10,373 nucleotides of DNA from CAYUJH01 sp964394585 (lineage in GTDB: Bacteria; Bacteroidota; Bacteroidia; Cytophagales; Flammeovirgaceae). Under the pieces are notes generated by a model that worked only from the letters and a program-made list of their open reading frames with translations, searched no databases and was not told the origin of the DNA. The position numbers were made by a program, and so were the translations under genes. Within the stretch, counting starts at the first letter, position 1; every line of letters begins with the position of its first letter. The stretch lies in the NCBI GenBank assembly GCA_964394585.1, contig CAYMYI010000135.1, positions 1 through 10,373 on the forward strand, given 5' to 3'. Below are positions 1 through 8,187 of this stretch, piece by piece.

Positions 1-1
1 T

Positions 2-481
2 AACCATTTCGATGCAATTGCTCTGAATGAATGGCAAGAAACCCTCAATGTGAACCTGACCGGCCCTATGTTGCTTAGCCAGGCGCTGTTACCTTCTTTG
101 GAGAAACGGCGGGGTGCGATTATCAATATTTCGAGTATACACCAACAACTTACCAAACCGAGGTTTGTGGCATATGCTACGAGTAAATCAGCGATGGTGG
201 GACTTACTAAGGCAATGGCAGTCGATTTACAAGGGCGCATCCGCGTGAACTGTATCAGCCCTGCTGCCGTGGAAACTGACATGCTCCGTGCCGGATTCGA
301 CCACAACGAAGAGGCAATTTCCGAGCTGCGCCGACTGCACCCTTCGCAAAGCATTGGCTCACCCGAAGAAGTGGCAAAATGCGCCGTATTTCTCACTTCC
401 GAAGAAGTAAAATTTTTAAATGGTGCCAACCTTCAACTCGATGGAGGCATCAGTTCTGTTTTGAATGACATCCGCCCATGA
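2..481 (+). CDS. Short-chain dehydrogenase/reductase (SDR), 3' part; 5' end outside the window
   Basis: NAD(P)-dependent oxidoreductase of the classical SDR family, probably acting on a sugar or other small carbonyl/alcohol substrate in the cytoplasm. The reading frame is open from base 2 to the TGA at 479-481, giving 159 residues. A full family member is about 250, so roughly 90 N-terminal residues, including the glycine-rich TGxxxGxG cofactor motif, lie upstream. Visible hallmarks are NVNLTGP (the active-site Asn segment), the catalytic Ser in INISS, YATSK (catalytic Tyr codon at 173, Lys at 185), and the C-terminal NCISP and LDGG motifs. A GTG at 50 is internal (the Val of NVNL), not the start. 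The stop overlaps the methyltransferase start by four bases (ATGA), so the two are probably co-translated. The substrate cannot be read from the sequence; the adjacent flippase suggests glycan precursor metabolism. Confidence 0.93.
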   Translation, partial: NHFDAIALNEWQETLNVNLTGPMLLSQALLPSLEKRRGAIINISSIHQQLTKPRFVAYATSKSAMVGLTKAMAVDLQGRIRVNCISPAAVETDMLRAGFDHNEEAISELRRLHPSQSIGSPEEVAKCAVFLTSEEVKFLNGANLQLDGGISSVLNDIRP

Positions 482-1419
482 AAACCGCGATTGAAACCGC
501 TACGCTCGCTATTAAAACGGCGATTGAACATCCTTTCCCCTTAAAAGAAGACGTGCTTTCAAAAGTGCTAACCGGCTTTTCCGGGAAAAAAATATTACGG
601 TTGCTCCAAGAACTGGTAAACTCAAAAGAACAGAATCCACAGCAGGTGTACCTCGAAGTTGGGGTTTTCCAAGGAATGACCCTCCTTTCTACCGCCCACG
701 CAACTTCAATCCCTTGTTTCGGCATCGATAACTTCAACTTTTTTGACCCCGATAAAAAAAACCGTAGCATTATTGAACAACGCCGCACCCAGCTAGGCAT
801 TGAAAATGCCCATCTTATTAACCTAGATTATGAAGATGCCTTAGCAGATTTACCCCAGCAAATTGGAAAGAACCAACAAATTGCTGTGTATTTTATCGAT
901 GGCCCCCACGATTATCGAAGCCAACTCATGTGTTTACAATTAGCACTCCCCTACCTTACAGAAGGCGCTGTTATTGTAGTGGACGACTGCAACTATCAAC
1001 ACGTACGCCAAGCAAACCGCGATTTCTTAGTAACGCATCCTGAGTTCAAACTTTTGTTCGAAAGCTACACCCCTTGCCATCCGATGAACATGACAGTAGC
1101 GCAAAAAGAAGCTGCTACACAAGGCTGGTGGGATGGCATCAATGTGCTCATCCACGACCCTACCGACTCTTTACCTCGGAACTATCCACCTACTGAACGC
1201 AGCCGTACTCTTTTTGAAAACGACCACCTAATCCATAGCGCAGAATATGGGCTGAGCGCCATCCATGCCCTTAACGCATCCAATTATCTTTCAAAACTGA
1301 ATTTTAAAAAGGCATTGATAGAGTGGCAGCGTTTCCGAAGAGCACGCAGGGGCAACTTCTCATTTGCACATTCTAACACGTTTTCAGAGGGGTTGCCCCA
1401 AGAACACCTCATCGGATAA
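478..1419 (+). CDS. Class I SAM-dependent methyltransferase (Methyltransf_24-like)
   Basis: A 313-residue protein with a Rossmann-type SAM-binding fold. Motif I is YLEVGVFQGMT (about residues 58-68), an acidic residue after strand 2 is in FGIDNF (Asp84), then come FIDGPHDY (about 139-146) and VIVVDDCNY (about 165-173). The FIDGxHxY plus VDD pattern is characteristic of the Methyltransf_24/CmcI-like group, in which the aspartates and histidine can bind a metal and the acceptor hydroxyl. An O-methyltransferase acting on a sugar or lipid-linked glycan is a reasonable inference from the SDR and flippase neighbours. The start is the ATG inside the ATGA overlap with the SDR stop; the next Met is only at residue 67, after motif I has begun. 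The N-terminus repeats KTAIE at residues 2-6 and 13-17. The C-terminal third (about 200-313) lies beyond the usual catalytic core and I do not recognise it. The stop is 11 bases before the flippase start. Confidence 0.85.
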   Translation: MKTAIETATLAIKTAIEHPFPLKEDVLSKVLTGFSGKKILRLLQELVNSKEQNPQQVYLEVGVFQGMTLLSTAHATSIPCFGIDNFNFFDPDKKNRSIIEQRRTQLGIENAHLINLDYEDALADLPQQIGKNQQIAVYFIDGPHDYRSQLMCLQLALPYLTEGAVIVVDDCNYQHVRQANRDFLVTHPEFKLLFESYTPCHPMNMTVAQKEAATQGWWDGINVLIHDPTDSLPRNYPPTERSRTLFENDHLIHSAEYGLSAIHALNASNYLSKLNFKKALIEWQRFRRARRGNFSFAHSNTFSEGLPQEHLIG

Positions 1420-1430
1420 ATACTAGGCTT

Positions 1431-2882
1431 GTGCGCACTCTGGTAACCAAAGCGTTCAACTCTCCTACTTTAATGACGATGGGAGGTTTTGCGGCGAAAT
1501 CGCTCAGTATTGCCGTAATGCTGCTCGTATTACGTACCTTGCCCGAAACCGATATTCAACTTTGGCTTTCATTCTCATTTCTGATTAGCTTGCAAAATCT
1601 AGCCGACTTTGGGTTTTCGCCTTCGGTGGCGCGTGTGTTTTCGTATGCCTTTGGGGGAGCGAAACGCCTTGAAGAGTACACCAAGCTTTCCACTGAAAAT
1701 ACAGGTATCCCCAATTGGCAACTCATCGGTCAGATTTACGCCACTTTGCAGCGGGTGTACCAAAAACTCAACCTAATTGCCTTTGCCGCTATGCTCACTG
1801 TAGGCACAGCGTTGGTTTATAAACCTATCGAACAATCGGTGCACTCGTGGCACGGATGGTATGCCTGGAGCATTATTTTATTCGTTTCTTTTTTTTATGT
1901 GCGGGGGAACATCTTCGTAGCATATTTGGAAGGCGTAGGGAAAGTAGCCACATTACGCCGTTGGGAAATGGGGTTTCATTTACTAAATGTGTTTTCCAGT
2001 CTACTAATTCTGTGGCTCAATGGCGAAATCCTGCCCTTGGTGGCATCTAACCAGTTTTGGCTGCTTGCCAATGTGCTGCGCAACCGATACCTCAGCCATC
2101 GGGTATATGAAGGGAAACTCGCCGATGCCAAGCACCAACCTGCCGACCGAGTCATTTATCGCCTTGTATTTTCGCGCTCGTGGAAAAGTGCTATGGGGCA
2201 GCTTTTCAATGTAGGGATTACGCAAATTACAGCTCTATTTTATGGATTGGTTGGGCAAACTTCTTCTGTGGTAAGCTATCAGTTTTCGTTACGTATACTG
2301 CAAATTATCAGCGAGTTTTCACGTGCACCGTTTTATAGTCAAATTCCTTTTTACAACATGCTCGTAGCTCGGAACGAACTGCAAACCCTCGTGCAGAAAG
2401 CTACCCGCTCCATGCGGCTAAGCGTTTGGTTTTATACAGTGGGTGTAGTAGGAACCGGACTTTTCTTGCCTGCTGTGCTTGTGTTGTTGGAAAGCAACGC
2501 TTCTCTGGCAACCCCTGACCTTTGGGCATTGCTTGCTCTTGGTATGTTTGCCGAACGGTACGGCGCATTGCATTTGCAATTGTACACTACAACCAACCAT
2601 GTGTTGTGGCACATTACCAACGTAATTGCAGGAAGCCTTTTTCTACTTACGCTCGCCTCCAGTTATTCTTTTTGGGGCGTATATGCCTTCCCTGCCGCTT
2701 TTTTGGTAAGCAACTTTGGATTTTACCTATGGTACAATGCCTCGCACGTATACCGAACCTTCCCCATCCAATTTTGGAAATTCGAAAGCCGTGTATCGTT
2801 CATTCCTTTTATACTACTATTGGTTTACCTCGCCATTACGCTTGCCGGATTGCCAACTCCCCAAGATTTCTTCTACTTTTGA
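1431..2882 (+). CDS. Wzx/MATE-like polysaccharide flippase, polytopic membrane protein
   Basis: A 483-residue, strongly hydrophobic inner-membrane protein with about 11-12 likely membrane spans. The clearest lie near residues 17-36, 43-60, 113-130, 143-165, 183-205, 257-275, 333-353, 363-378, 390-410, 415-435 and 455-475. A hydrophilic loop sits at about 64-110. The N-terminal pattern, a first helix followed by a polar-edged second helix ending in LADFGFSPSVARVFSY, resembles oligosaccharide flippases of the MOP superfamily, which move lipid-linked glycan units to the periplasmic face. The length is usual for Wzx-type proteins. The annotated start is GTG at 1431, 11 bases after the methyltransferase stop; ATG at 1473 or 1479 (residues 15 and 17) are alternatives just before the first span. 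No strong Shine-Dalgarno distinguishes them. Substrate and exact subfamily are not determinable by eye. Confidence 0.82.
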   Translation: MRTLVTKAFNSPTLMTMGGFAAKSLSIAVMLLVLRTLPETDIQLWLSFSFLISLQNLADFGFSPSVARVFSYAFGGAKRLEEYTKLSTENTGIPNWQLIGQIYATLQRVYQKLNLIAFAAMLTVGTALVYKPIEQSVHSWHGWYAWSIILFVSFFYVRGNIFVAYLEGVGKVATLRRWEMGFHLLNVFSSLLILWLNGEILPLVASNQFWLLANVLRNRYLSHRVYEGKLADAKHQPADRVIYRLVFSRSWKSAMGQLFNVGITQITALFYGLVGQTSSVVSYQFSLRILQIISEFSRAPFYSQIPFYNMLVARNELQTLVQKATRSMRLSVWFYTVGVVGTGLFLPAVLVLLESNASLATPDLWALLALGMFAERYGALHLQLYTTTNHVLWHITNVIAGSLFLLTLASSYSFWGVYAFPAAFLVSNFGFYLWYNASHVYRTFPIQFWKFESRVSFIPFILLLVYLAITLAGLPTPQDFFYF

Positions 2883-2915
2883 GCGATTTTTCAAAGAACC
2901 AACAATGCTATACCC

Positions 2916-3713
2916 ATGGAAGAAGTGCCCATCCTTTTAGGAAAACCGGAAAACAACCCTTACAAAGTAGCCGCTATTTTGCTAAGTCAGCGCATGGCGT
3001 GGGATCTGAAACCAGCCGCCTGGATTAGTCGCAAACGCCTCCGACAATGGAAAGACAAGCATCGTGGTGAAAAAGCGGTGATTTTATGCAATGGCCCAAG
3101 CCTGATTAAAACCGATTTCAACTTGCTCAAAGGGGTATTCACTATTGGGATGAACAAAATCAACCTTCTTTTTGATAAAACCGATTTTCGCCCTTCGTGT
3201 ATTGTTTCGCAAAACCCTTTAGTGATTGAACAAAACCGCGATTTTTTTAACAGTACCGATATCCCCTTATTCATTTCGCACTTCGAGGCACATCAAATCA
3301 AATTGCGGAAAAATGTTGCATTCATCCACGAGGTACGCTACAACCGAAAGTTCTCCCGCGATTGTTCCATCAGTGTTTACATGGGGCCTACCGTTACGTT
3401 TGCCGCCATGCAACTTGCTTTTCACATGGGTTTTCAGGAAGTAGCGCTTATAGGCTGCGACCACAACTTTGCCACCAAAGGTCCGGCAAATAAAGAGGTA
3501 GTTGCCGGCGAAAGCGACCCCAACCACTTCGACCCTAATTACTTTGCCGGCGGTGTAAAATGGCATTTGCCCGATTTAGCCGAAAGCGAAGGGGTTTACC
3601 TGATTGCCCGCAATACGTTCGCTGCCGCAGGACGAAAAATTGTAAATGCTACCGAAGGGGGTAAACTCGAAATATTTGAGAGAGAACCGTTAGCGCGTTT
3701 TCTTAGCGCATAG
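2916..3713 (+). CDS. DUF115 / MptE-like protein, possible glycan-modifying transferase
   Basis: A 265-residue soluble protein. The core begins with AVILCNGPSL (about 54-63), followed by FTIGMNKINLLF (about 75-86), then MGPTVTFAAMQLAFHMGF (about 156-173), VALIGCDHNF (about 176-185) and a C-terminal GRKIVNATEGGKLEIF (about 239-254). This motif order matches the DUF115 family, often labelled '6-hydroxymethylpterin diphosphokinase MptE-like' after an archaeal enzyme. In bacteria the family includes the Campylobacter Maf proteins, linked to transfer of nonulosonic acids, and the NGPSL motif also recalls GT42 sialyltransferases. With a flippase 33 bases upstream and an SDR and methyltransferase before that, a glycan role is more likely than pterin synthesis; this is inference. 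The start is ATG at 2916; an ATG at 2905 is in another frame. Its TAG stop abuts the convergent glycosyltransferase stop. Confidence 0.82.
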   Translation: MEEVPILLGKPENNPYKVAAILLSQRMAWDLKPAAWISRKRLRQWKDKHRGEKAVILCNGPSLIKTDFNLLKGVFTIGMNKINLLFDKTDFRPSCIVSQNPLVIEQNRDFFNSTDIPLFISHFEAHQIKLRKNVAFIHEVRYNRKFSRDCSISVYMGPTVTFAAMQLAFHMGFQEVALIGCDHNFATKGPANKEVVAGESDPNHFDPNYFAGGVKWHLPDLAESEGVYLIARNTFAAAGRKIVNATEGGKLEIFEREPLARFLSA

Positions 3714-3723
3714 CTAAGGAAGC
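3697..3723. terminator. Hairpin spanning abutting convergent stop codons (possible bidirectional terminator)
   Basis: The two convergent genes end in TAG and CTA with no base between them (3711-3716). They sit in a hairpin with a perfect core, CTTAGC (3702-3707) against GCTAAG (3713-3718), and loop GCATA. On the + strand the stem extends outward to 3697/3723 with two G-U pairs, 11 pairs in all; on the - strand the extension has mismatches. No T-tract follows on either side, so an intrinsic terminator of standard type is not shown. With no intergenic space, transcripts must end within or beyond the opposing gene. Confidence 0.3.
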
Positions 3724-4994
3724 TGTGCTAACTGCTCCGCAAAAGAGCGGTAGTTGTGCTCGGCATCAAACGAGTGCTGCCACGTATCCCAAGCAGCTTT
3801 GCTCATCTGCTGTTTTGCAGTTACAGAGCGCTGAAAAAAACGCCAAAGGGCATCGGCTACTTCCCGAGCCGAAGGGTTTGCCGGCAGCAAATGACCGTTA
3901 TTCTCGTTTACAATTTCCGCTACTCCTCCTACTGCCGTAGCCACTACCGGGATGCCATATGCCATGGCTTCCATCATGGAAACGGGCAGTCCTTCCGAAC
4001 GACTCACACTTACCAATACATCTACAGACTGTTCAGCATAAAACTCAAGAATTTCCAAATTGCTCACCCTACCTTTCCATACTATTTGAATAGCAGAAAG
4101 TGCTCCAAAAACTTGGTCTGTACGCTCTTGCAGTGCCTTGAGCATAGTACCATCCCCAAAATGATACCATGTGAGTTGCTTCCCTGCCTTGGAAAGTAGA
4201 GGGGCAAGGTTTTCCAATGCCTCTACGAGTAAATCGAGGCGTTTCAGCGGAATTACATTGGCACAGCTTACCATCCGAATTTGCTTACTGGAATGCGATG
4301 GTGCCTGCCATTGGCTAGTATGCCGATTGAACACCCCTAAGCGTGCTACAGCAAACTGCTCTTCGGGAATATCGGGATTCATTTTCTGTGTATATGCCTG
4401 CCCATAATTGGCAATAAAAAACACCCTATTCAACTGCTTCAATACACTATGCCGAAGGGGAAGGTAGTTGTACCGGCTCACCTCAAAGTACACATCCCAG
4501 CCGTGTGCCCGAGAAACAGCCGCTATGGAAGGGTTTTGTTGCCGATAGCGGGCAATGCCTACGGCGATATCGTTGCACCAATACGAATACAAAACTACTT
4601 CAGACGGTTTGAGTGCGTGTCTGTGTAAATATGCGCTCAGCCACTTCTTCAGCTTTTTAGCTTTATAAAGACTGAAAATTAGGGTAGAAAAGATGCCTTT
4701 ATTGATTTGCCTCTCATACTGACGGTGCAGGCGTACAAGCTCTTTCCAAAATGCAACTTGGCGAACTTCGCCCAATGCAGCCACTTTTTCGGTAGCAGAG
4801 AGCGAATACGGAAAGTGCTGAAGGGTTACATTTTCTGGAATTGGGCGGCAATGCTTATCTACTTCGTTATGCACGATTATCACTCGACGAAATGCTTGCG
4901 CTACATACGGCAGTTCCGATTCCAAAAACGTTTCGGAATTGCCATAGGGAAATGCCGAAGTGAACAAGATAAGCGTGGTACGTTGTTGGATCAT
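3714..4994 (-). CDS. Family 4-like (GT-B) glycosyltransferase
   Basis: A 426-residue GT-B glycosyltransferase of the GT4/RfaG-like type, which transfers a sugar from a nucleotide-sugar donor to a glycan or lipid acceptor at the cytoplasmic membrane face. The N-terminal domain carries FPYGNSETFLESEL (about 15-28) and SRAHGWDVYFE (about 161-171), resembling the WcaL-like group. The C-terminal donor domain begins at VSCANVIPLKRLDLLVEAL (about 242-260), continues with YHFGDG (about 277-282), and has the EX7E motif in SEGLPVSMMEAM with Glu334 and Glu342. It then shows GIPVVATAVGG and the NGHLLP ending typical of the family. The length is normal and the gene looks intact. Its ATG shares ATGA with the OmpA-family gene's TGA (4991-4994), so translation is probably coupled and it is the last gene of that operon. 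Donor and acceptor are unknown. Confidence 0.92.
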   Translation of the reverse strand: MIQQRTTLILFTSAFPYGNSETFLESELPYVAQAFRRVIIVHNEVDKHCRPIPENVTLQHFPYSLSATEKVAALGEVRQVAFWKELVRLHRQYERQINKGIFSTLIFSLYKAKKLKKWLSAYLHRHALKPSEVVLYSYWCNDIAVGIARYRQQNPSIAAVSRAHGWDVYFEVSRYNYLPLRHSVLKQLNRVFFIANYGQAYTQKMNPDIPEEQFAVARLGVFNRHTSQWQAPSHSSKQIRMVSCANVIPLKRLDLLVEALENLAPLLSKAGKQLTWYHFGDGTMLKALQERTDQVFGALSAIQIVWKGRVSNLEILEFYAEQSVDVLVSVSRSEGLPVSMMEAMAYGIPVVATAVGGVAEIVNENNGHLLPANPSAREVADALWRFFQRSVTAKQQMSKAAWDTWQHSFDAEHNYRSFAEQLAQLP

Positions 4995-7900
4995 TTACTC
5001 AAGATTTCGAACTCCACACGGCGGTTGAGGTACTTTAGCTCTGGGTCGTCGTGGCTTACCACCGGGCGGTTAGGGCCGTACCCTTTTTCTACCATCCGCG
5101 AAGCTTCAATTCCCTTTTCCACTAAATAATCCTTCACTGCCTTTGCCCGCAAGAGTGACAGCTCCATCAGACCTTCAATATTACGCCCTCTGGTGTAGTC
5201 GGTATGCCCACTTATTTCAATTACCAACGTCGGGTTTTTCTTCATAATGTTTGCTAAGCGATCTAACTCGGCATAGGAACTTTCTTGCAGTTCCACACTC
5301 GACACCTTGAAAATCACATTGTTTAGGGTGAGCGATTTGCCCACATCTACCTTTTTCAATAAAATTTCAGCATCGCGGAGTGTGTAAGAACCGTTTTCGT
5401 TTTGGGTAAAGTTTTCCGAGTGGTACAAATACCCTTCGGCTTCTACCACAATCATCAGGTTTTCGCCTACCGGCAAGTGCGATAAAAAAGCCCCATCCCT
5501 TGGCTTTTGCAAAGGTGTTGCCACCGTTTTATTATCATCTTTATTCACAATTTGAATCTCTGCTAAGATTGGCTCGCGCGTTGCATCATCTAGGATACGA
5601 GCCGAAAAAAATGCTACTGTGCCCTCTTCCGACAACTCGCTTGCCGCAAGCTCAGGGAATAAATTTGTTGTTAATTTAGGAGAAGAAACCTTAGGCTGGG
5701 CGGCAACCATTATACGAGCCGATTTGGGCTGTAATCCTATCGGTTGTTCTGCCACAAAACGCTCAGCGCTCCATGTGCCCTTTTGGGCAATATATCCCTT
5801 TGCCGACACCTCAAACGCTAGGTTTTCTTGCGTGCTCAAAATGGTTTTCACGTATCCGTTAGGATCTGCCATAAGGCTTATCTTTCCGGCACTATTTTGT
5901 AATACCACAGTTGCATTGGCAATAGGTTTTTGCGTTTCTGCATCTACAATGCGTTGTTTTAGTGCTGTCATCATCGCCCCTTCGTCCAACTCGCTACGAG
6001 TAAGTTCCCCGTTTGGTAGTGGTAAGGCTACAGCCTCCGTATGCTGCAAAGCCAACACGTTGGCTTTTGCCTCTCGGGGTTGTAAACGGAGGGTTATGAC
6101 TCCATCTGCCCCTGCAACAAGGGATGTTGTAGCTTCTACATATCCGGGAGCAAGCGCCGATAGCGTGTATTCTTTTTCAGGGACTAATGCCAAAATGCTT
6201 TTTTGATTTCCCCACGTTGGGTTGAGCTGTATCTCTCCATCGGTACTGCGAATGGTAACCTGCCCTTGCGTAAGGAGTTCCTCGGTGGTGGCATCGAGCA
6301 AGGTAATCCGCAGCGGAAGGATGCTCCCAGCCTCGTCTAGCGCAATGCTTTGCGGGGTGGGTAATATAGGCGACAACGCTTGTCTTTCCTGTGCTTCCAA
6401 AGCAAGTTGCAGGGGTTTTGCTGATAGCTTTTTCAAAGGAACTTCAATAAGTTGTGTCATTCCTGCACTCAGGTTCGCCGTTCCTATTGCGGAAAGATAC
6501 CCTTTCGATTTTGCCTCGAACCCAAAGGAATAATCGGCATTTTCGTAAGATATTAGCGTACTTACATCCCCGTTAGCATCAATTAGTATAACTTGCTGAA
6601 AAGCAATGGTAGCCGGCAAAGGCTCTTTTGTTTCGGCATCAAATACTTTAAAGCGCACGCCCAAAAAATACTTTTCTTCAGAAAGGTCTATGGCTTCTAC
6701 AGAAGCCGTAAGCTCATCCCATTGCGGTGTAGTGGTTTGGTGTGCCGCAAGCAAGGGACGCAGTTTCGGGGCTACCTCTACGGGATCTTCCGGTACATCT
6801 AAGAAAGTTACTCGGTAGATATCTTCACCGCGCAAGCCATCTTTGCTCGAAGAGGAGTAATAGCCATAACGCCCACTGCGCGATAGCGAAAGGTATAGTT
6901 CATCTTCGGGTGTATTCATGGGTAAACCGATATTTTCAGGAGCTCCCCACGTACCATTAATAAGTTCCGAACGGAAGATATCGTAGCCTCCCATTGTATT
7001 ATGCCCAGTGGAGCTAAAATATAAGGTGTGTCCTTCAGGGTGAATGAAAACGCCGTCTTCGTCGTACGGTGTATTGATAGTAGGCCCTAAGTTGATGGGT
7101 TCGCTCCATTCATCGTCTTTTCCGCCTTCTTTGATACAAAAGAAGATATCGAGCCCACCTCGGGTCATATCTTTTCGGTTGCTTACAAAGTAGAGTGTAT
7201 CGCCGGTAACCGAGAATGCCGCTGAGGTTTCCAAGAAGCGACTGGTGTTGATTTGTCCTGGGAACGATTTGGGCCGGTTCCACTGCCCGGTTTCCTCATC
7301 TTTTTTACAGTAGTATAAATCGCCTTCGCGGTACAGCACCATGGACATTCCATCGGCAGAAATACTCACTACGGCATCGTTCTCGTCTGAATTGATAGGA
7401 GGTCCTAAGTTTTGCGGACGAGTCCAAGTGCCCTCTTGTTTATAGCTGATGTACACATCTTCGTAATACTTTCCATCGGAGTCTTTCTGCCTACCTACTG
7501 TGCCTTCTCGACGCGAGGTAAAGTACATTTGGCTTTCATCGGCGGTAATCACTACGCCGTACTCATCGTATTCTGAATTTACCACCTCCCCTAAGTTTTC
7601 CGTTTTAATATTGACGGGGCGCTTTGCCAATTCAATCCCATTTTTGCACTCTTGGATGCGCTTTTGGGCAAAGCTAATTTCGATTTCGTCGCCCTGCTCT
7701 TGCATAATGGCAAGATGCTTCTGGTAATAATCGATTGCTTTGTTCCATTGGCGATTTCGATGATATGCCTCTCCTAAGTAAAACACAATGTATGGTTCAA
7801 TTTCCGGGTCGAGTGCCAAGGCCTTCTCGTAATAGGGCATACACTCCATGTGGTCTTTCGTAGGAGAGTACAAATAGCAAAGCGCTATTTTCATGTTCAA

Positions 7901-8140
7901 CTCTACATTATTGGGGTTAACTGCCTGAGCTTTCTGGTAGGCTTCCAATGCAGCATCGTAGTTGGGGCGGTAGTCGCTCAAATAGTAATCACCCTCTTTT
8001 ATGGCTTCTAAGGCTTCCCTCAGTTTAAATTTATCTTCAATATACTGCTTCGTAAACGGAGTGTCTATCTCTTGCGCTATAGCTTGGGAAGCTGCGCAGG
8101 ACATCCAAAACGTAATCATCAAAACAAATAGGTACTTCAT
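4991..8140 (-). CDS. OmpA-family envelope protein with TPR, PD40 propeller and four CRD-like domains (PorE-like architecture)
   Basis: Counted from ATG 8140 this is 1049 residues. A signal peptide (MKYLFV...AIA, cleavage likely before Gln23) argues for that start; the frame also opens at GTG 8188 (16 residues longer), overlapping the upstream TAG by one base. Cys15 lies in WMSC, a poor lipobox, so signal peptidase I processing is likelier. In order: TPR-like helices (about 39-150); five PD40/WD40-like propeller repeats (about 190-212, 255-278, 305-324, 361-380, 412-435); four CRD-like beta modules (about 489-930); and an OmpA C-terminal domain (about 938-1049) with GHTD (Asp981), LSLLRA (Arg998) and NRRVEF, the residues used to grip peptidoglycan diaminopimelate. 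TPR-propeller-CRD-OmpA order is that of PorE, a type IX secretion component, but Bacteroidota carry many paralogs, so a PorE role is unproven. Probably periplasmic, bridging outer membrane and peptidoglycan. Confidence 0.93.
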   Translation of the reverse strand: MKYLFVLMITFWMSCAASQAIAQEIDTPFTKQYIEDKFKLREALEAIKEGDYYLSDYRPNYDAALEAYQKAQAVNPNNVELNMKIALCYLYSPTKDHMECMPYYEKALALDPEIEPYIVFYLGEAYHRNRQWNKAIDYYQKHLAIMQEQGDEIEISFAQKRIQECKNGIELAKRPVNIKTENLGEVVNSEYDEYGVVITADESQMYFTSRREGTVGRQKDSDGKYYEDVYISYKQEGTWTRPQNLGPPINSDENDAVVSISADGMSMVLYREGDLYYCKKDEETGQWNRPKSFPGQINTSRFLETSAAFSVTGDTLYFVSNRKDMTRGGLDIFFCIKEGGKDDEWSEPINLGPTINTPYDEDGVFIHPEGHTLYFSSTGHNTMGGYDIFRSELINGTWGAPENIGLPMNTPEDELYLSLSRSGRYGYYSSSSKDGLRGEDIYRVTFLDVPEDPVEVAPKLRPLLAAHQTTTPQWDELTASVEAIDLSEEKYFLGVRFKVFDAETKEPLPATIAFQQVILIDANGDVSTLISYENADYSFGFEAKSKGYLSAIGTANLSAGMTQLIEVPLKKLSAKPLQLALEAQERQALSPILPTPQSIALDEAGSILPLRITLLDATTEELLTQGQVTIRSTDGEIQLNPTWGNQKSILALVPEKEYTLSALAPGYVEATTSLVAGADGVITLRLQPREAKANVLALQHTEAVALPLPNGELTRSELDEGAMMTALKQRIVDAETQKPIANATVVLQNSAGKISLMADPNGYVKTILSTQENLAFEVSAKGYIAQKGTWSAERFVAEQPIGLQPKSARIMVAAQPKVSSPKLTTNLFPELAASELSEEGTVAFFSARILDDATREPILAEIQIVNKDDNKTVATPLQKPRDGAFLSHLPVGENLMIVVEAEGYLYHSENFTQNENGSYTLRDAEILLKKVDVGKSLTLNNVIFKVSSVELQESSYAELDRLANIMKKNPTLVIEISGHTDYTRGRNIEGLMELSLLRAKAVKDYLVEKGIEASRMVEKGYGPNRPVVSHDDPELKYLNRRVEFEILSK
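5351..6676 (-). repeat. Four tandem CRD-like modules in the OmpA-family protein (protein-level repeat)
   Basis: Four degenerate modules of about 115-120 residues follow one another. Each opens with a beta strand and a D-A-x-T-type turn (DAETKEPL, DATTEELL, DAETQKPI, DDATREPI; first Asp at residues 501, 616, 733 and 852 from ATG 8140) and later has a G-Y dipeptide (KGYL, PGYV, KGYI, EGYL at about 547, 666, 782 and 903). Acidic lead-ins such as LSEEK, LDEAG, LDEGA and LSEEG precede each. The pattern suits carboxypeptidase-regulatory-like beta sandwiches. The repetition is visible only in the protein; the DNA has diverged. Confidence 0.7.
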
Positions 8141-8187
8141 ACACTGCATGGCTTGCAGGAGGTTTGGTGATAGAATAGAGCTCAACA

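Noticed and set aside
450..800. 116-codon - strand frame over the SDR/methyltransferase junction
   Set aside because: It is antisense to two recognised genes with conserved motifs; no signal supports it.
2522..3028. 168-codon + strand frame spanning the flippase end and the DUF115 start
   Set aside because: It overlaps both real genes in another frame, is rich in Cys/Arg/His, and shows no domain.
5619..6206. 195-codon open frame on the + strand inside the OmpA-family gene
   Set aside because: It is antisense to a well-supported coding region with clear domains; its Ser/Ala/Cys-rich composition is that of a reverse-frame shadow and no family is recognisable.
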